Below the pieces are notes generated by a model, which saw only the letters and a list, made by a program, of their open reading frames with translations, had not been told where the DNA came from and did not search any database. From Antedon mediterranea (lineage: Eukaryota; Echinodermata; Crinoidea; Comatulida; Antedonidae): DNA of 64,000 nt. Position numbers and translations under genes: made by a program. Below are positions 27,201 to 39,416 of the stretch, piece after piece. Each line of letters begins with the position of its first letter. The stretch's first letter is position 1. Location of the stretch: contig NC_092679.1 of assembly GCF_964355755.1 (NCBI RefSeq), positions 7,566,001 through 7,630,000 on the forward strand, given 5' to 3'.

Positions 27201-30200
27201 TAAATTTGTGATTGTTCCTAATTTTTAAAAGACTAAATGAACTAAAGGCAAGTAATCATATGTAGATATATGTTACAAACTATAAAGCTAATATATCAAT
27301 TTAAGTTCCTGTTCCTCAAATCAGTTTGAAGTCAATGTAAACTGTCCCTTTAAATCTATCATTATAATGAATGGGATAGTTAAGGTTTTAATTCAATGAA
27401 ATTTGAGATGTATTTTAGGTATCCATGCAAACAGGAAATGTCTTCCAGTAACAAATAACATAATTCTACATGATTTAGAGAATTAATCTCTGAAAGTTTA
27501 AAGGGACATTTTCGCTCAATAAATCTGTATTATAGATATTTTTCTAATACAGTCACATAGTATAGGTATGCATTATTAAGGAAATGGTGACTACCTCTTT
27601 TACACCGCCGAGTTTAGAACAAACATGTGTCGTGTCCGGATAAATTTCCATTTCACACCTAATTCATTAACCCGGGAATGACACAGGTTGCATGCATTTA
27701 CACTTTAAAATACCAACCCATGTAAATATTTTAGATTAATCTAAATACCGCCCTCTTTTTTTTTATGGCAATACAACAAAAAATTGAGTATACTTATAGG
27801 GCCTGTTTCTATTGAAAAATAAAAAAGAACGGTTTTTTGGAAACCGGTTTCGGCTGTTGTTTATAAATAAAGATCGCGTTGCAGCTCAATTTTTACTCCA
27901 ATAAAACCGGTTCCGTCCATGTGCGTTCGTTATGAATGACATCATTATATACACCACAATGCAGTTCGTTAGGCGGAAGCGTGATTGGATCGAGGTCATG
28001 TTTACTTTTTGTCGCGATCCCCAAGAAATAGCATCCATTTCATCATAGAAGGGGAATTATTACCTGAAACGTTATTGTGGTCCTTGGTTAAAGTTTTGTG
28101 GTTTTTTGTGGGGACTCATTTCTGCTGGCAAGAAAAAACGGTTCTTGAAAAGAACGGTATTCAAAACCGTATTCTCTGCTCTATAGAAACAGGCCCTTAG
28201 AATACTATTTCTTGAAATAAAAATGAACAACAAATAAACATACATTTTTAGTTATTAATTAAGCGAATAAACAAAATCAGTCTTATCTTTTGTATGTAAA
28301 TTAAATACTATAGTGAGCAAGGATAGCAACCAACATTGAAATACTATAGTGAGCAAGGATAGCAACCAACATGGAAATACTATAGTGAGCGAGGATAGCA
28401 ACCAACATGGAAATACTATAGTGAGCAAGGATAGCAACCAACATTGAAATACTATAGTGAGCGAGGATAGCAACCAACATTGAAATACTATAGTGAGCGA
28501 GGATAGCAACCAACATGGAAATACTATAGTGAGCAAGGATAGCAACCAACATGGAAATACTATAGTGAGCGAGGATAGCAACCAACATTGAAATACTATA
28601 GTGAGCGAGGATAGCAACCAACATTGAAATACTATAGTGAGCGAGGATAGCAACCAACATGGAAATACTATAGTGAGCGAGGATAGCAACCAACATGGAA
28701 ATACTATAGTGAGCGAGGATAGCAACCAACATTGAAATACTATAGTGAGCAAGGATAGCAACCAACATGGAAATACTATAGTGAGCGAGGATAGCAACCA
28801 ACATGGAAATACTATAGTGAGCAAGGATAGCAACCAACATGGAAATACTATAGTGAGCGAGGATAGCAACCAACATGGAAATACTATAGTGAGCGAGGAT
28901 AGCAACCAACATTGAAATACTATAGTGAGCGAGGATAGCAACCAACATGGAAATACTATAGTGAGCGAGGATAGCAACCAACATTGAAATACTATAGTGA
29001 GCGAGGATAGCAACCAACATTGAAATACTATAGTGAGCAAGGATAGCAACCAACATGGAAATACTATAGTGAGCAAGGATAGCAACCAACATGGAAATAC
29101 TATAGTGAGCAAGGATAGCAACCAACATGGAAATACTATAGTGAGCGAGGATAGCAACCAACATGGAAATACTATAGTGAGCAAGGATAGCAACCAACAT
29201 GGAAATACTATAGTGAGCGAGGATAGCAACCAACATGGAAATACTATAGTGAGCGAGGATAGCAACCAACATGGAAATACTATAGTGAGCGAGGATAGCA
29301 ACCAACATGGAAATACTATAGTGAGCGAGGATAGCAACCAACATGGAAATACTATAGTGAGCGAGGATAGCAACCAACATGGAAATACTATAGTGAGCGA
29401 GGATAGCAACCAACATGGAAATACTATAGTGAGCGAGGATAGCAACCAACATGGAAATACTATAGTGAGCAAGGATAGCAACCAACATTGAAATACTATA
29501 GTGAGCGAGGATAGCAACCAACATGGAAATACTATAGTGAGCAAGGATAGCAACCAACATGGAAATACTATAGTGAGCGAGGATAGCAACCAACATGGAA
29601 ATACTATAGTGAGCAAGGATAGCAACCAACATGGAAATACTATAGTGAGCGAGGATAGCAACCAACATGGAAATACTATAGTGAGCGAGGATAGCAACCA
29701 ACATGGAAATACTATAGTGAGCGAGGATAGCAACCAACATTGAAATACTATAGTGAGCGAGGATAGCAACCAACATGGAAATACTATAGTGAGCAAGGAT
29801 AGCAACCAACATGGAAATACTATAGTGAGCAAGGATAGCAACCAACATGGAAATACTATAGTGAGCGAGGATAGCAACCAACATTGAAATACTATAGTGA
29901 GCGAGGATAGCAACCAACATGGAAATACTATAGTGAGCAAGGATAGCAACCAACATGGAAATCATACGCAGGGCTGTTTACACAGCGAACACGCAATTAC
30001 ACGGGTTCGTCACAGGTTGACTTGACGCTGAATACATTCCGCATCACTTATCCTGTTGGTTCAGCGACTCGGGTAATTTTTTACCCCTTTTACACCGGCC
30101 TACATTTTTGCGTCCCGGGTACGACTCTGATTACACAATCAGGATCATCGCCGCTTTTTTGCTGCCTGTGTAAAAGGGATATTACATTTAAATAATCTGA

Positions 30201-33200
30201 ATATTGATTATTCTTGTTGGAAAGTAATACTAATATTTAAACCCCCGTAAAAAAACTATAAAGTAAATGAATATGCAAGTTCTCTGATAGCTGCTGCACT
30301 AGGAAACCAGGGAGGTATGATGCTACCAAACAGTTTGTGATAAATAGCACCTACATACTGTGAAAACAAGCATAAAACAGTGTTTATTACTATGTACAAA
30401 CAGATAATGCAGTATGGAAAATCTATTGGGATGTCTAGACATAAATATAGATTAGCAATAAATTTATATTTAGGTCAGGTTGTTTTAGTATAATACTCAG
30501 GTTAGTGCTAAAGTTGTAGTTAGCATGGTCTCATCTGACATCTATTGGAGCTGGCATCATTTTTATTTATTTTACACACTCTATGGTTTCTGGAGACATA
30601 AAAGGGAAATTTCAATTTTACCTATAAATAAGTTGGGTTATTGTAGGCATGCAGGGAAAGTTAGGAACATTATTCTATTCCTTAGGTGGTTTGTAGGTCC
30701 AGACAATACAATTAATAGGCTCAGATGACAACCGAATACAAATCAATGCGTAGGGTATTGCTGCAAATTGAAAGATCCCTAACGCCATATTTGTAAATAG
30801 AGGACAGAGAATCTGTACATATCACTACAACTGCCGTGAGCTGCATCACCTACTTACTATTCATAGTCTATTGTGAAAACATCCTTGGTATTCTATCAAT
30901 ATATTTGTCCATATTTAACAAAGCAACTGGCCATTCACAAATCCAATTAGTTGAAAGGCTTTTATTTTTGCAGCTTGTTATATTTTGCTAATGCAAGTAA
31001 CCTTTAATTTCTCTTCTACAATACAATCAAATATTGTTCGAGAGAATAACGATTTGATAGTTTTACTTTAGCAAGAAATATGTAAATAAATTATTTTTTA
31101 TATTCTTCATCCGCATCATAATGTAATGTGAAAGATGGCCTTACACTAACCTTCTCACTATTTCAGTGCGAGTGTCAGAAAGCATTAATTTCAACCTAAT
31201 TTAATATTAATATTACTACATTTGCGAAATATATTTGTGTATTATATTTGGCATGCGTTATGGCAACACTGGTCCAGCGACCTCTTTTACCACACTCAAG
31301 TCTATGTGCTGTTTTGAATATTGTTAAAATGAATAAAATAAATCTGATGGAAATAGTGTACACACACTGTATTCAGTTATATGCCAGCTCTCATCTGTGC
31401 CCTTCTCTACATAAAAGGACGGCTTTGGTTAATAGCTCCTTTCAATTTATTTTAGTAACAAAGGATCAATCATCGTATAACTAGTTATTCACTGTCTTCA
31501 GTCTCTGCGCTTTTATTCCGTGCTGTCTATCCATCAATGTTGATGTACATTGCATTGTGACTGTAAATCTATCATTATAAATGCTTTAAATGGATATTAA
31601 TGATAAGCTCAAATGATTGTATCATTGTAAATAAACAATGTACAAGTGTATGTGCCATGCTTTTCATTCAAGTCATATTTCCATTAAATCTAAGTGGAAG
31701 AGGTTGTGTAAGAATTAAAGTTAGGACGAAAGATGAGAAGGAGAAAATAAGGACGAAATAAGAAGCACAGGATCAGGGATGGAGAAATTTAGGGCAAGAA
31801 GAAATTCATGGTAGAAGAATTAATAGAAGAAAGAAAAAAGGAGTACAGTAATAAGGGGAAGGAAGAAATTTGTAATAGAGGAATGAAGGAAATGAAAGGA
31901 AGGAAGACATTTGTGGAAGACGAATGAAGGAAATGAAGGGAAGGAAGAAATTTGTGGACGACGAATGAAGGAAATGAAAGGAAGGAAGAAATTTGTGGAA
32001 GACGAATGAAGGAAATGAAGGGAAGGAAGAAATTTGTGGACGACAAATGAAGGAAATGAAGGGAAGGAAATGAAGGGAAGGAAGAAATTTGTGGAAGACG
32101 AATGAAGGAAATGAAGGGAAGGAAGAAATTTGTGGAAGACGAATGAATGAAGGGAAGGAAGAAATTTGTGGAAGACGAATGAAGGAAATGAAGGGAGGGA
32201 AGGAAGAAATTTGTGGAAGACGAATTAAGGAAATGAAGGGAAGGAAGAAATTTGTGGAAGACGAATGAAGGAAATGAAGGGAAGGAAGAAATTTGTGGAA
32301 GACGAATGAAGGAAATAAAGGAAGGAAGAAATTTGTGGAAAAGGAATGAAGGGAAGGAAGAAATTTGTGGAAGACGAATGAAGGGATGGAAGTAATTTGT
32401 AGTAGAGGAAAGAAGGGAAGGAAGAAATTTGTGGAAGACGAATGAAGGGAAAGAAGGAAAGGAAGAAATTTGTGGACGACGAATGAAGGGAAGGAAGAAA
32501 TTTGTGGAAGACGAATGAAGGGAATGAAGGGAAGGAAGAAACCAGGAGAAATGAACTTTATACTGAAAACAGTGTTTCAGAGAGTAGACTGTATTTAGAT
32601 TTCACTTTTCATACATTTAAAATGTTCCATTTTTTGTTCCAACACAATTTTATTTTGAATGTAACTGTAAGAATGCATTATAATGAAAGATGAGATGTTA
32701 TCAATAACATCAAAAGCGGAAACTCATTATGATGTGTTTACATTCAACAGATTTGATCAGAACACCTGTAAATAACACTAAAAACCTATTTTAAAAACAA
32801 TTTCTCTATTTCAATATAATTCAATATATAATTTTGAATACATTCTCAGGTTGATTCATTAATATCTGCAATTTTCTACAAAATATAAATTCAAAATAAA
32901 ATTGCAATATAATAATTATTACTGCAGTAAACTATGAGTGTGTAGTATAATAAATGCTGATATAATTTACCTTATCTCGATGTAATTTTTTACTAATAAC
33001 TTCATATAGTGGGTTTGGACGTAGAAGTTCATATACCATACAAAAATGATCACCAAACTGGAAGGTGTTCTAAAAGATAATTTTCATTTTTAATAAAATA
33101 AAAAAATATAACCTTAATATCTATAATGATAATAGGTAAAATCCTTTGCTTAAGAGACCCATCGTGAAATGTCTACTACGCAAAGCGCTATTCGGGAGAC

Positions 33201-36200
33201 ACTCCTATTAAAAGGGATACTTTGTTGGGTTTTAAGTTGTCGTGTTAGCAGGGATAACTGGAATACAGTAATAACTACATAAAATAACTAGAAAGCCACT
33301 CCGAGAGTGCATACCTCCGCCTACTGTAAAATTCAGATTTCTCCGGGAAAAAACAAATATATATATTAATTTGTGTGTGTCTTAATGCTGTTTCTGATTT
33401 AGGCTAATTTCACTACAAGCATGTGTATGCGAGTTTGGTGTAATTGTTATGTAACAAGCCCTTCAATTAACAATAGCTTCAGTTGAATAACAATAGAACA
33501 GCAACGCGAAAATCAAACGAGTGAATTTGAAAAGAAATAGGGTTTTTAAACTACTTGCATCAAAAAATTGTAGACTAGTATTACTAACTCATTTTTCTTT
33601 AATCTTTTATTCCTAGAAAATAGCAAATATATTAAATATGTAATCTGTAATTTAGAATACCAATACAGAAATAAAAAAACAATCATATGAATGTCAGTAA
33701 TAAATAAGTTGGATAATTATTAACTGAGCCTTGAGGTGTTTTACATTATTATTCTAACAATTAGAACAAAGAGCCTGACGGATACTCAACCTTTTCTTTT
33801 TATTGTTAGTATCCATTAGTTTATTTGAAAGTTCTAGGGGCACATACTAATTGACTAGACTTATAATGCCTACACAGTGTAATGTTTAAACTACAAGGGA
33901 ATTGTTTTAAACTTTATGGTACTTTGATCGTACTTAGCTTGATTCAGGGGTTCGAAGTTTAAGTCTAGTGCCAGGATATTAATCATTACCGAATTAAATA
34001 GTTCATTTTAAAAATCAAAATTCATGATTTTTGATCTATTGTCTCACTTACCAGAAGTTTAACTACTCTTGAGAAATTACTGGAATCTAGTCTGTTCAAT
34101 CTTAGTACAGTGTCAGCTTCCTGTAATAAAATACTTAACAATTCGATTGAGACATTATGGTTGAGTATAATTTTTCTGTTTTCTGAGGGTTGAGAAAAAC
34201 ATTAATGTTTTCTATTTGAATAATTTTCTTTTGAGCAAAATCCGTTTACAATTTACCATTTGAATACAAAAATTACTCAACGAATCTTTATGTTGACCAG
34301 GAAAGTTGCCAATCAAATACGCTAAATTACACTGTTGGCATGGTCTTCATAGCAACAGTTGTCCAATGTCCCTTTAAGCTTATTTTTCATTCGCGCGACT
34401 CAAAAGCGTCGGCTTATACGCATGCGTATTCAGGTTTCCATCCTCTAAATTCCTATCTACGCATGTGTATAAGCCGATGCTTTCGATTCACGCAAACAAA
34501 TTCACCGAGTGAAAATTTTTAAGCTATATATATTTATTTTATCAATTGTGATGACTTTGAATTTAGTTAACCCAAACTGTAGTAACAGTTTGGGTAGATG
34601 CTATGTTCAAAATAGGCTGAGTGGTTCAAAATAAGCTTTATGCTTGGTGGAAGATTTTGAAGGTGGCACAATAAAATCCATATATATTCTAGTGTTGTTA
34701 CCTGATAACCAAGCAGTTGATATTCGGTGTGAAGGATCTTGATAGCCACTTGATAGTCATCCCTTCTGTGAGTGTCTACAGCTTGTATGAGGATGGATGA
34801 TATTCCACGGCCTAGCACTTTCACATATTTGTATCTTTTAGCCAAAAGTGGCACTGAAAATATATTAATACATTTAATATACATTTGTTTTCATCATCAT
34901 TATTAGCATCAACCATCCATCTCAAATTGTAAAATGCCTAGGTTTGTATAAAGTCAAACTAGTTTCACAAAAAAGTGTGATGTGCCGAAATATGGTAGAG
35001 ATGTGCCCAAATATGGTAGTGATATGATCGTGTCCATATATGGGCACATCCCATTTTGTTGTCACATAAAGTTTGATAGTGTCGACAGAGCTTAGAATGG
35101 TAAAACTAGAATAATAAATAAAAGAAATTATTTAAAACTAATTATGATTATTATAAATTCTGATTCCTATAAAACTATGAATTACCTTCCTTGAATAAAT
35201 CGGCATTAAAAATTCCATTTTCATCAGTACAAGAAACATTTTCTATTAAAAAAAAAATTAATGAATCGTAAACAGTAAAGATAAATTATCAAACAAACTA
35301 ATATTCTTTTGTTTTAAGAGTTCTGAACAATATAAAAATACATTTTGCAATGGATTTAAAACGTGATCTGCAGTGTTTAGTTGATAAGTTATGACTTTGA
35401 ATTTTAATTTCTCTAAAGTCAATACTGACCTTGAAAAAACATAATCTCAACAAGATCAACATTGAAATTTTTAAATTAATATTTATTGCCATAACATTAA
35501 ACAATGTGCTCTACTGAAATGCAAAATGCTTCTCTATTAATTTCCAATTAGTCTAATAATTTCTTAAGGTGTTATAGAATGTGCAATTTTACAAATAATT
35601 ATTTTAATTCTTGATGTATGTGCTTCTTTCTAATCAATAAAAATGCAAAATGTATGAATTCACAGAAAATTAAATTAATGGTTTAATTTGATTATTTTGC
35701 AAAAATTGTCCATTTGTCATCACATCCACGTTATGTTATAATTTATTCTACAGGTATAAAAGTTTCAGCAGCTTATCTTTTCAGCAATGCAATCTTTTCA
35801 GCAATTACAATTTTTCAACTTTTTCATTTGCTTCATGGTCTTCCATTAACTATTCAATATATCAATTTATTAATTAATAACAATAATAATAATAATAAGT
35901 AGATTACATTTTTACAATTTTAATGAATAAACTAGTTAAAATCTTTACATTGATTTTATTCAATTTTTAAACTTTTTAATTTGCTTCAAGGTCTTTTCAT
36001 TAACTATTCAATATATTAATTAATAATAATAAAAATAACAATATATTAAGATTCCATTTTTAGACAATTTTAATAAATAAACTATTCAATTTATAAAACA
36101 ATTAATACATACATATATTTTTAAATATAAAAGACAATGTTATTAGTAATTAATGTCATATTAAAATATAATGATGCAGCTACTGAATTTATTCAAAAAC

Positions 36201-38854
36201 AAATTAATTCTTACAATGTATTTTTTTAAAGATAAATGATACTGACTTGAGAGATTGTTATAAATGTTGTTGAACATTACCTGTGACTGTCAAGCTATAA
36301 CATGAATACTGCTATCAAATATGTTTCAATTACAACATTACCTTGAACTATTTCCCATCCAAGGTACACTAATTAAAGACAAATTCCAGGTACGTTGTCT
36401 TTTCCTGTCCAAACAAACGTTAACCATTCATTGTCTATAATATTTCTGTGAGCACTTTAGATCTCAACATGCTATTAATACTACTAATTTAGATGAATAA
36501 CTGCAAGTTTTGTTGAAACTTTACATCAATTTTGAGAATTAAAATATTATAGTAAGTTTTGTCAATTAATACTTTCTAGTCTATTAACTTTTTTAATTTA
36601 TAAGAAACAGGTAAGAAGCACCTAGGCAGATTCAAGTGGGGGCTCAGCCAAAAGATAGGACAGGTTTTAAGCCCTGCCACACCCCTATTTAAAATTCCGC
36701 CAGTTTAATAAAAGATTGGGTATCAAGTACAGTATGATGAAACAGAAGTAATGTTGGTTTTTAAGAAAGATCTTTTTTTTTCTTTTTTTTTTAAGTTACA
36801 AAGGCTTGTATTAATTGCCTCAAAGCTATTTGCATTATTTACTTTTAAAAATAAAATTGATATTGCTATATTTGGTGGTTATATTGCAATTGAAAGGCAT
36901 TAGTCACCTAGTTACTCCACAATATATACTATATGTTCATTTCATAGAATTCAGGTTGGTTGAGTATCAAGTTGTCATAAATACATCAACCGACTTAACA
37001 TCCTATCAAGAGGATGTGCCAAATTATTCTTTATCGGTGTATTTTAATGCCTTCAGACGAACAAGGTAAAGAGTGATTGGGTGTAACATTGTCATAGATG
37101 AAACAACCGGCTTTACATCCTATCAAGAGGATGCTAGGCTACCCATTACAATATTTTAACACCTGCAGGTATGAGGTGAAACAGTAAAGAGCGATGGGGG
37201 ATTTTACTTACTTTATTTAGCAATTTACTACTACTTGTCAGAGTATATATTTTGCATCATTGTTAAAAATAACTGTCAATACAGCTATTGGCAATAACTA
37301 ACCTTTGACTAGCACATACATGAAGTCTAAATGGAACAAAATAGTTTGTATAGCTGTAGCTCATAAAATCAACCTAATTTTGAAATAAATTTTTAAGTTA
37401 TTTTCTTTTCAAAATGTTTTAATTTTTTTATATTATGTTTATTGTAATATTATTGAGTAGCTTTGCGTCAGGGAGTTGAGTAATTGGTCAGATGTTTTGC
37501 CCTAATCTGACGTAATAGTAGTTTAATACAATTATAACCCCCTGTTGGTACAATACCCGCTGCTTACTTGGGCTCGAATCTAACCACTAGCCATCAGCGC
37601 AAGCTCGGTGGTCTAGAGGTATAAATGCCAGGCTAGTGATTTGGAGGTCACGGGTTCGAATCCCACCCGAGAATTACTAATTTTTTCGCAAGTATTCTCA
37701 AATGTATTTAGTATAAAGTACAAATTACGTCAGATACAGTAGGGCAAAACATCTGACCAATTATGTTTATTAAAATGATCCAACAATTGAATCAATTTTA
37801 CTTAAAATATTATTTACTGTGTAACACCTTATCCTAAACATTTGCCAAATTTAATGTTCAAGAGAGTAGGGTTTATTACCATCAACCATTGAATTAATTG
37901 AAACTGTTCCTGTATTATTTGATTGTTGATGCAATGGTTTTGCTTGTTTGTACAGCGTTGCTAGGCCACCTGTTAATCTGCATACCATATGGCAACTAGG
38001 TGGTGGAATTCTAACCAAATTTGTGTTTCTGAAAAGAGAGAGATACAATTCTGTTGGTCTTGTCATAGAATGACATCTGATTTGGTCAGTTATGGCTGTT
38101 CCAAGTTAATATGTTAATATCCTGGAGTGATATTATTATTGTCACTGAAGTAAATGGTTGTCAACTATATCTCGTTTCAGCTCAATAACTTGACAAAGAA
38201 ACACTTTTTTTATTTGATTTATTATTAATTAGTTATTACAATGATATCCTTCATTTGTATATTAAATAAATTTAAATTCTATCATCATGGCAACATTAAT
38301 TTCAAATTAAAAAAACTATGAATACACCACAGAACAGGCTACGAACTACACTGCCTACAGTACAAACAAGTCTCACTCCAGCCAGTCAGCATATTCAACC
38401 ACGGTGTGGTCCATCACTCTATTCCTATACTTCTAGCTAGGCCTAGTCGATCGATGACACACGACCAACAACAACTGAATACATACTATTACAATACAAT
38501 TACAATCGGCGCAGCCTACATCAAAATGCAACCAAATATTTTCACATTTTTTAATTTATACTGATGAAAAGTATGAGTGTTAATGTTTTAACTACACTAC
38601 GTTACCGTTGCACTATTTTAAACCTTTACTCAACGCATCGCAAGCCAGGCCTAGCCAAGGCCTACTGTGTACAGGTATTATTGCCTCAATGAATCACCGC
38701 CTCGATCCCGCTGTGTCCGATTTGTTAAGGAGCCTTTCCTAGCTAGTTAGGCCTAGCATCATGAACTCTATTTCATTCCACATCTCTTCTCGTTACAAAT
38801 TTGTACTTACTTGACAAATGTACAAAAAGATGATTTAACATATTTAGTGGACAT
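12281..38854 (-). CDS. DYRK/HIPK-like CMGC protein kinase with a long repeat-rich C-terminal tail
   Basis: Exons in transcript order: 38854-38811, 38028-37880, 35242-35186, 34853-34702, 34120-34052, 33069-32971, 26652-26538, 25947-25826, 17365-17300, 16403-16247, 15826-15737, 15333-15250, 14796-12440. All phases agree, giving about 1,187 codons. The kinase domain spans residues ~90-395: glycine loop GRGISSIL, VAIK (Lys122), CMVYELL, IHADLKPENIL (Asp218), VDFGN (Asp239), YRAPE (ending 269) and DMWSVGCILAE. HAD instead of HRD, and the general pattern, place it near DYRK/HIPK/PRP4. It lacks the YxY activation-loop pair. The 786-residue tail comprises ~17 repeats of 23 residues, then a Lys/Asn-rich charged part. 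The 3' end is uncertain: splicing at GTGAGT (12439) ends at 12375, whereas reading through, or splicing at CA|GTAC (12458), ends at 12281. Kinase class is firm, orthology unknown. Confidence 0.88.
13430..14605 (-). repeat. Coding minisatellite: 69-bp unit, 23-residue protein repeat
   Basis: About 17 tandem units inside the last kinase exon, each encoding a variant of NRNDVAGRRVDTQHDTTEQE plus three residues. Two unit types tend to alternate: one with HDTTEQE leading to RTV, one with NATTQQE leading to RAA. One unit lacks a single codon (near 14165). The outermost units on both sides are degenerate. Length changes stay in multiples of three, so the frame is kept. The protein segment is hydrophilic, charge-balanced, probably disordered or helical, and has no known fold that I recognise. 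Confidence 0.93.
16136..16235. mobile_element. MITE family A abutting a splice donor
   Basis: Inverted ends GGCTCTGTCTAAACTATGAA and GATAGTGTAGACAGAGC. On the - strand the donor of kinase exon 10 lies at 16246, so the element starts about 11 bp into intron 10. Confidence 0.8.
16551..16720. mobile_element. MITE family B with tRNA-like core, short copy
   Basis: Inverted arms: AATTGGTCAGATGTTTGCCC on the left, and AGTAGGAAAACATCTGAACA on the right. The core GGCTAGTGATCTGAAGGGTG matches the tRNA-like core of the copy at 37453. It lies in intron 9 of the kinase gene. Confidence 0.7.
17575..17955 (+). mobile_element. 3' fragment of a LINE or LINE-tailed SINE
   Basis: Ends with TTGTTGCACATCTCTTGAG, TATAAAAGAGAAACAATAAAG and a run of about nine TTA units. 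This has the architecture of a CR1/L2-type 3' tail, though the sequence differs from the LINE at 8-11.6 kb. No coding region remains. The left boundary is uncertain. Confidence 0.5.
20282..20600 (-). mobile_element. Penelope-like terminal-repeat fragment with hammerhead-like core
   Basis: On the - strand, 20432-20393 reads CTGATGA, a GGGC/GCCC stem with a seven-base loop, GAAA, and then a minimal GC-TCT-GC hairpin followed by TA. That is the order of conserved parts in the minimal hammerhead ribozymes of Penelope-like retroelements. Stem I is not evident from the flanks, so activity is doubtful. No reverse transcriptase remains nearby. Confidence 0.5.
27798..28197. mobile_element. 400-bp MITE with AGGGCCTGTTTCTAT termini
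   Basis: Starts AGGGCCTGTTTCTAT and ends with its reverse complement ATAGAAACAGGCCCT. Subterminal AAGAACGGTTTTTTGG on the left is mirrored by AACGGTTCTTGAAAAG on the right. Target duplication is not clear. It lies about 107 bp before the 36-bp array. Confidence 0.8.
28305..29962. repeat. 36-bp minisatellite, about 46 copies
   Basis: Unit of 36 bp containing ACTATAGTGAGCGAGGATAG and CAACCAACATGGAA. Copies differ almost only at two positions: GAGCAAGG or GAGCGAGG, and ACATTGAA or ACATGGAA. 36 is a multiple of three and the unit lacks stops in several frames, so very long reading frames appear on both strands. They are artefacts, because the array lies in kinase intron 6. Confidence 0.97.
29970..30178. 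mobile_element. MITE with TTTACACAG termini next to the 36-bp array
   Basis: Left end AGGGCTGTTTACACAGCGAA. The right end CTGTGTAAAAGGGA is its approximate inverse. It begins about 8 bp after the last array unit. Related CTTTTACACCG sequence occurs at 27600 and 30090. Confidence 0.55.
31855..32541. repeat. Purine-rich minisatellite, unit of about 41 bp
   Basis: Roughly 16 variable copies built from GGAAGGAAGAAATTTGTGGA and AGACGAATGAAGGAAATGAAG-like blocks. Indels of 4-20 bp separate the copies. The + strand is almost pure purine in long stretches. It lies in kinase intron 6. Confidence 0.9.
34390..34495. mobile_element. Short foldback element in kinase intron 4
   Basis: Arms 34402-34428 and 34458-34485 are inverted copies (GTCGGCTTATACGCATGCGT against ACGCATGTGTATAAGCCGAT) with a 29-bp spacer. 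Probable MITE, family unknown. Confidence 0.55.
34951..35093. mobile_element. MITE family A, left end truncated
   Basis: Shares AAATATGGTAGTGATATGA, CATATATGGGCACATC and the right end GATAGTGTCGACAGAGCTT with the copies at 3661 and 42173. The left terminal bases are missing. It lies in kinase intron 3. Confidence 0.75.
35243..37879 (-). other. Kinase intron 2, AT-rich
   Basis: Low-complexity AT-rich sequence with (AAT)n tracts near 35880 and 36010. Two imperfect direct repeats lie at 36972-37080 and 37089-37198 (TACATCCTATCAAGAGGATG in the second). The large MITE family B copy is at 37453-37768. No exon was seen between 35243 and 37879. Confidence 0.6.
37453..37768. mobile_element. MITE family B with two tRNA-like blocks in opposite orientation
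   Basis: Inverted arms AATTGGTCAGATGTTTTGCC (37480 region) and GGGCAAAACATCTGACCAAT (37742 region). Inside, 37604-37671 on the + strand carries a polymerase III A-box (TGGTCTAGAGG) and B-box (GGTTCGAATCC). On the - strand at about 37570-37596 a second pair occurs (TGGCTAGTGG and GATTCGAGCCC). See findings. Confidence 0.75.
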
Positions 38855-38942
38855 TTTTCGAATTAGACTTCTAGTAACAAAGAATAAACACCATTTTTAG
38901 TCTTTGTTTATTTTGTCGAATCAAAGTTATCCGCCATTTTCA
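38855..38942 (-). promoter_or_regulatory. Kinase 5' leader with YY1-type site and two short upstream ORFs
   Basis: On the - strand, GAAAATGGCGGATAA (about 38928-38942) matches the YY1 consensus AAnATGGCGGC, commonly found just downstream of animal transcription starts. Its ATG opens a nine-codon frame (38937-38908). A second ATG opens a seven-codon frame (38894-38871). The main start at 38854-38852 has A at -3. Confidence 0.55.
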
Positions 38943-39416
38943 CAGAATCATATTATTTATTTAGAAATATAAATTGAATTTTATAAATAATTTCAATACA
39001 TTAGAACAGTCTTAAAAATATTAAATATATTAATGCAGAAAATATTTGTTTAAATTATTAAAATAATATTTGTAAATTAAATATGTGCTATGTGATTTCG
39101 AACAAAATAGTTTTAATGGAGGTGGTCGGTCACGTATGCTAATTAGAGCGAGCTTGCATTGGTGGTCACGTCATGTCAATATTATAAAACTAGGCCTCTT
39201 TATATAAAAGATCTTATATACGACTTAAATAACAACTCGCTAATGACTCGCTATAAACTCGATTTGAAACCTGTCGAATAAGGGGCCCATTCAGTGACTT
39301 ATATTTTCCAATAAAATGATGTGATTCGTGTAATATATGAATACTTTTGTTGCTTACTATAGGCCTACATACAAACGTAAAAATGGTTAGTTTTGGTCAT
39401 CGCAGCATGCTGGTTG

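Larger units (their letters stand above)
26653..32970 (-). other. Kinase intron 6, 6.3 kb, minisatellite-rich
   Basis: Separates exon 6 (33069-32971) from exon 7 (26652-26538). It contains the 36-bp array with its flanking MITEs (27798-30178), a candidate alternative exon (30256-30357) and the purine-rich minisatellite (31855-32541). The remaining sequence is AT-rich without recognisable features. Confidence 0.7.

Noticed and set aside
28305-29962. Possible CRISPR array
   Set aside because: Units are directly adjacent with no unique spacers, and the context is eukaryotic. The same holds for the 40-bp satellite.
28255-29965. Two frames of more than 550 codons on the - strand and others on the + strand
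   Set aside because: Produced by a 36-bp repeat without stops; they start and end with the array and lie in an intron.
37604-37671. A functional tRNA gene
   Set aside because: A- and B-boxes are present, but at 68 bases with weak arms it does not fold as a standard tRNA, and it sits inside a MITE.
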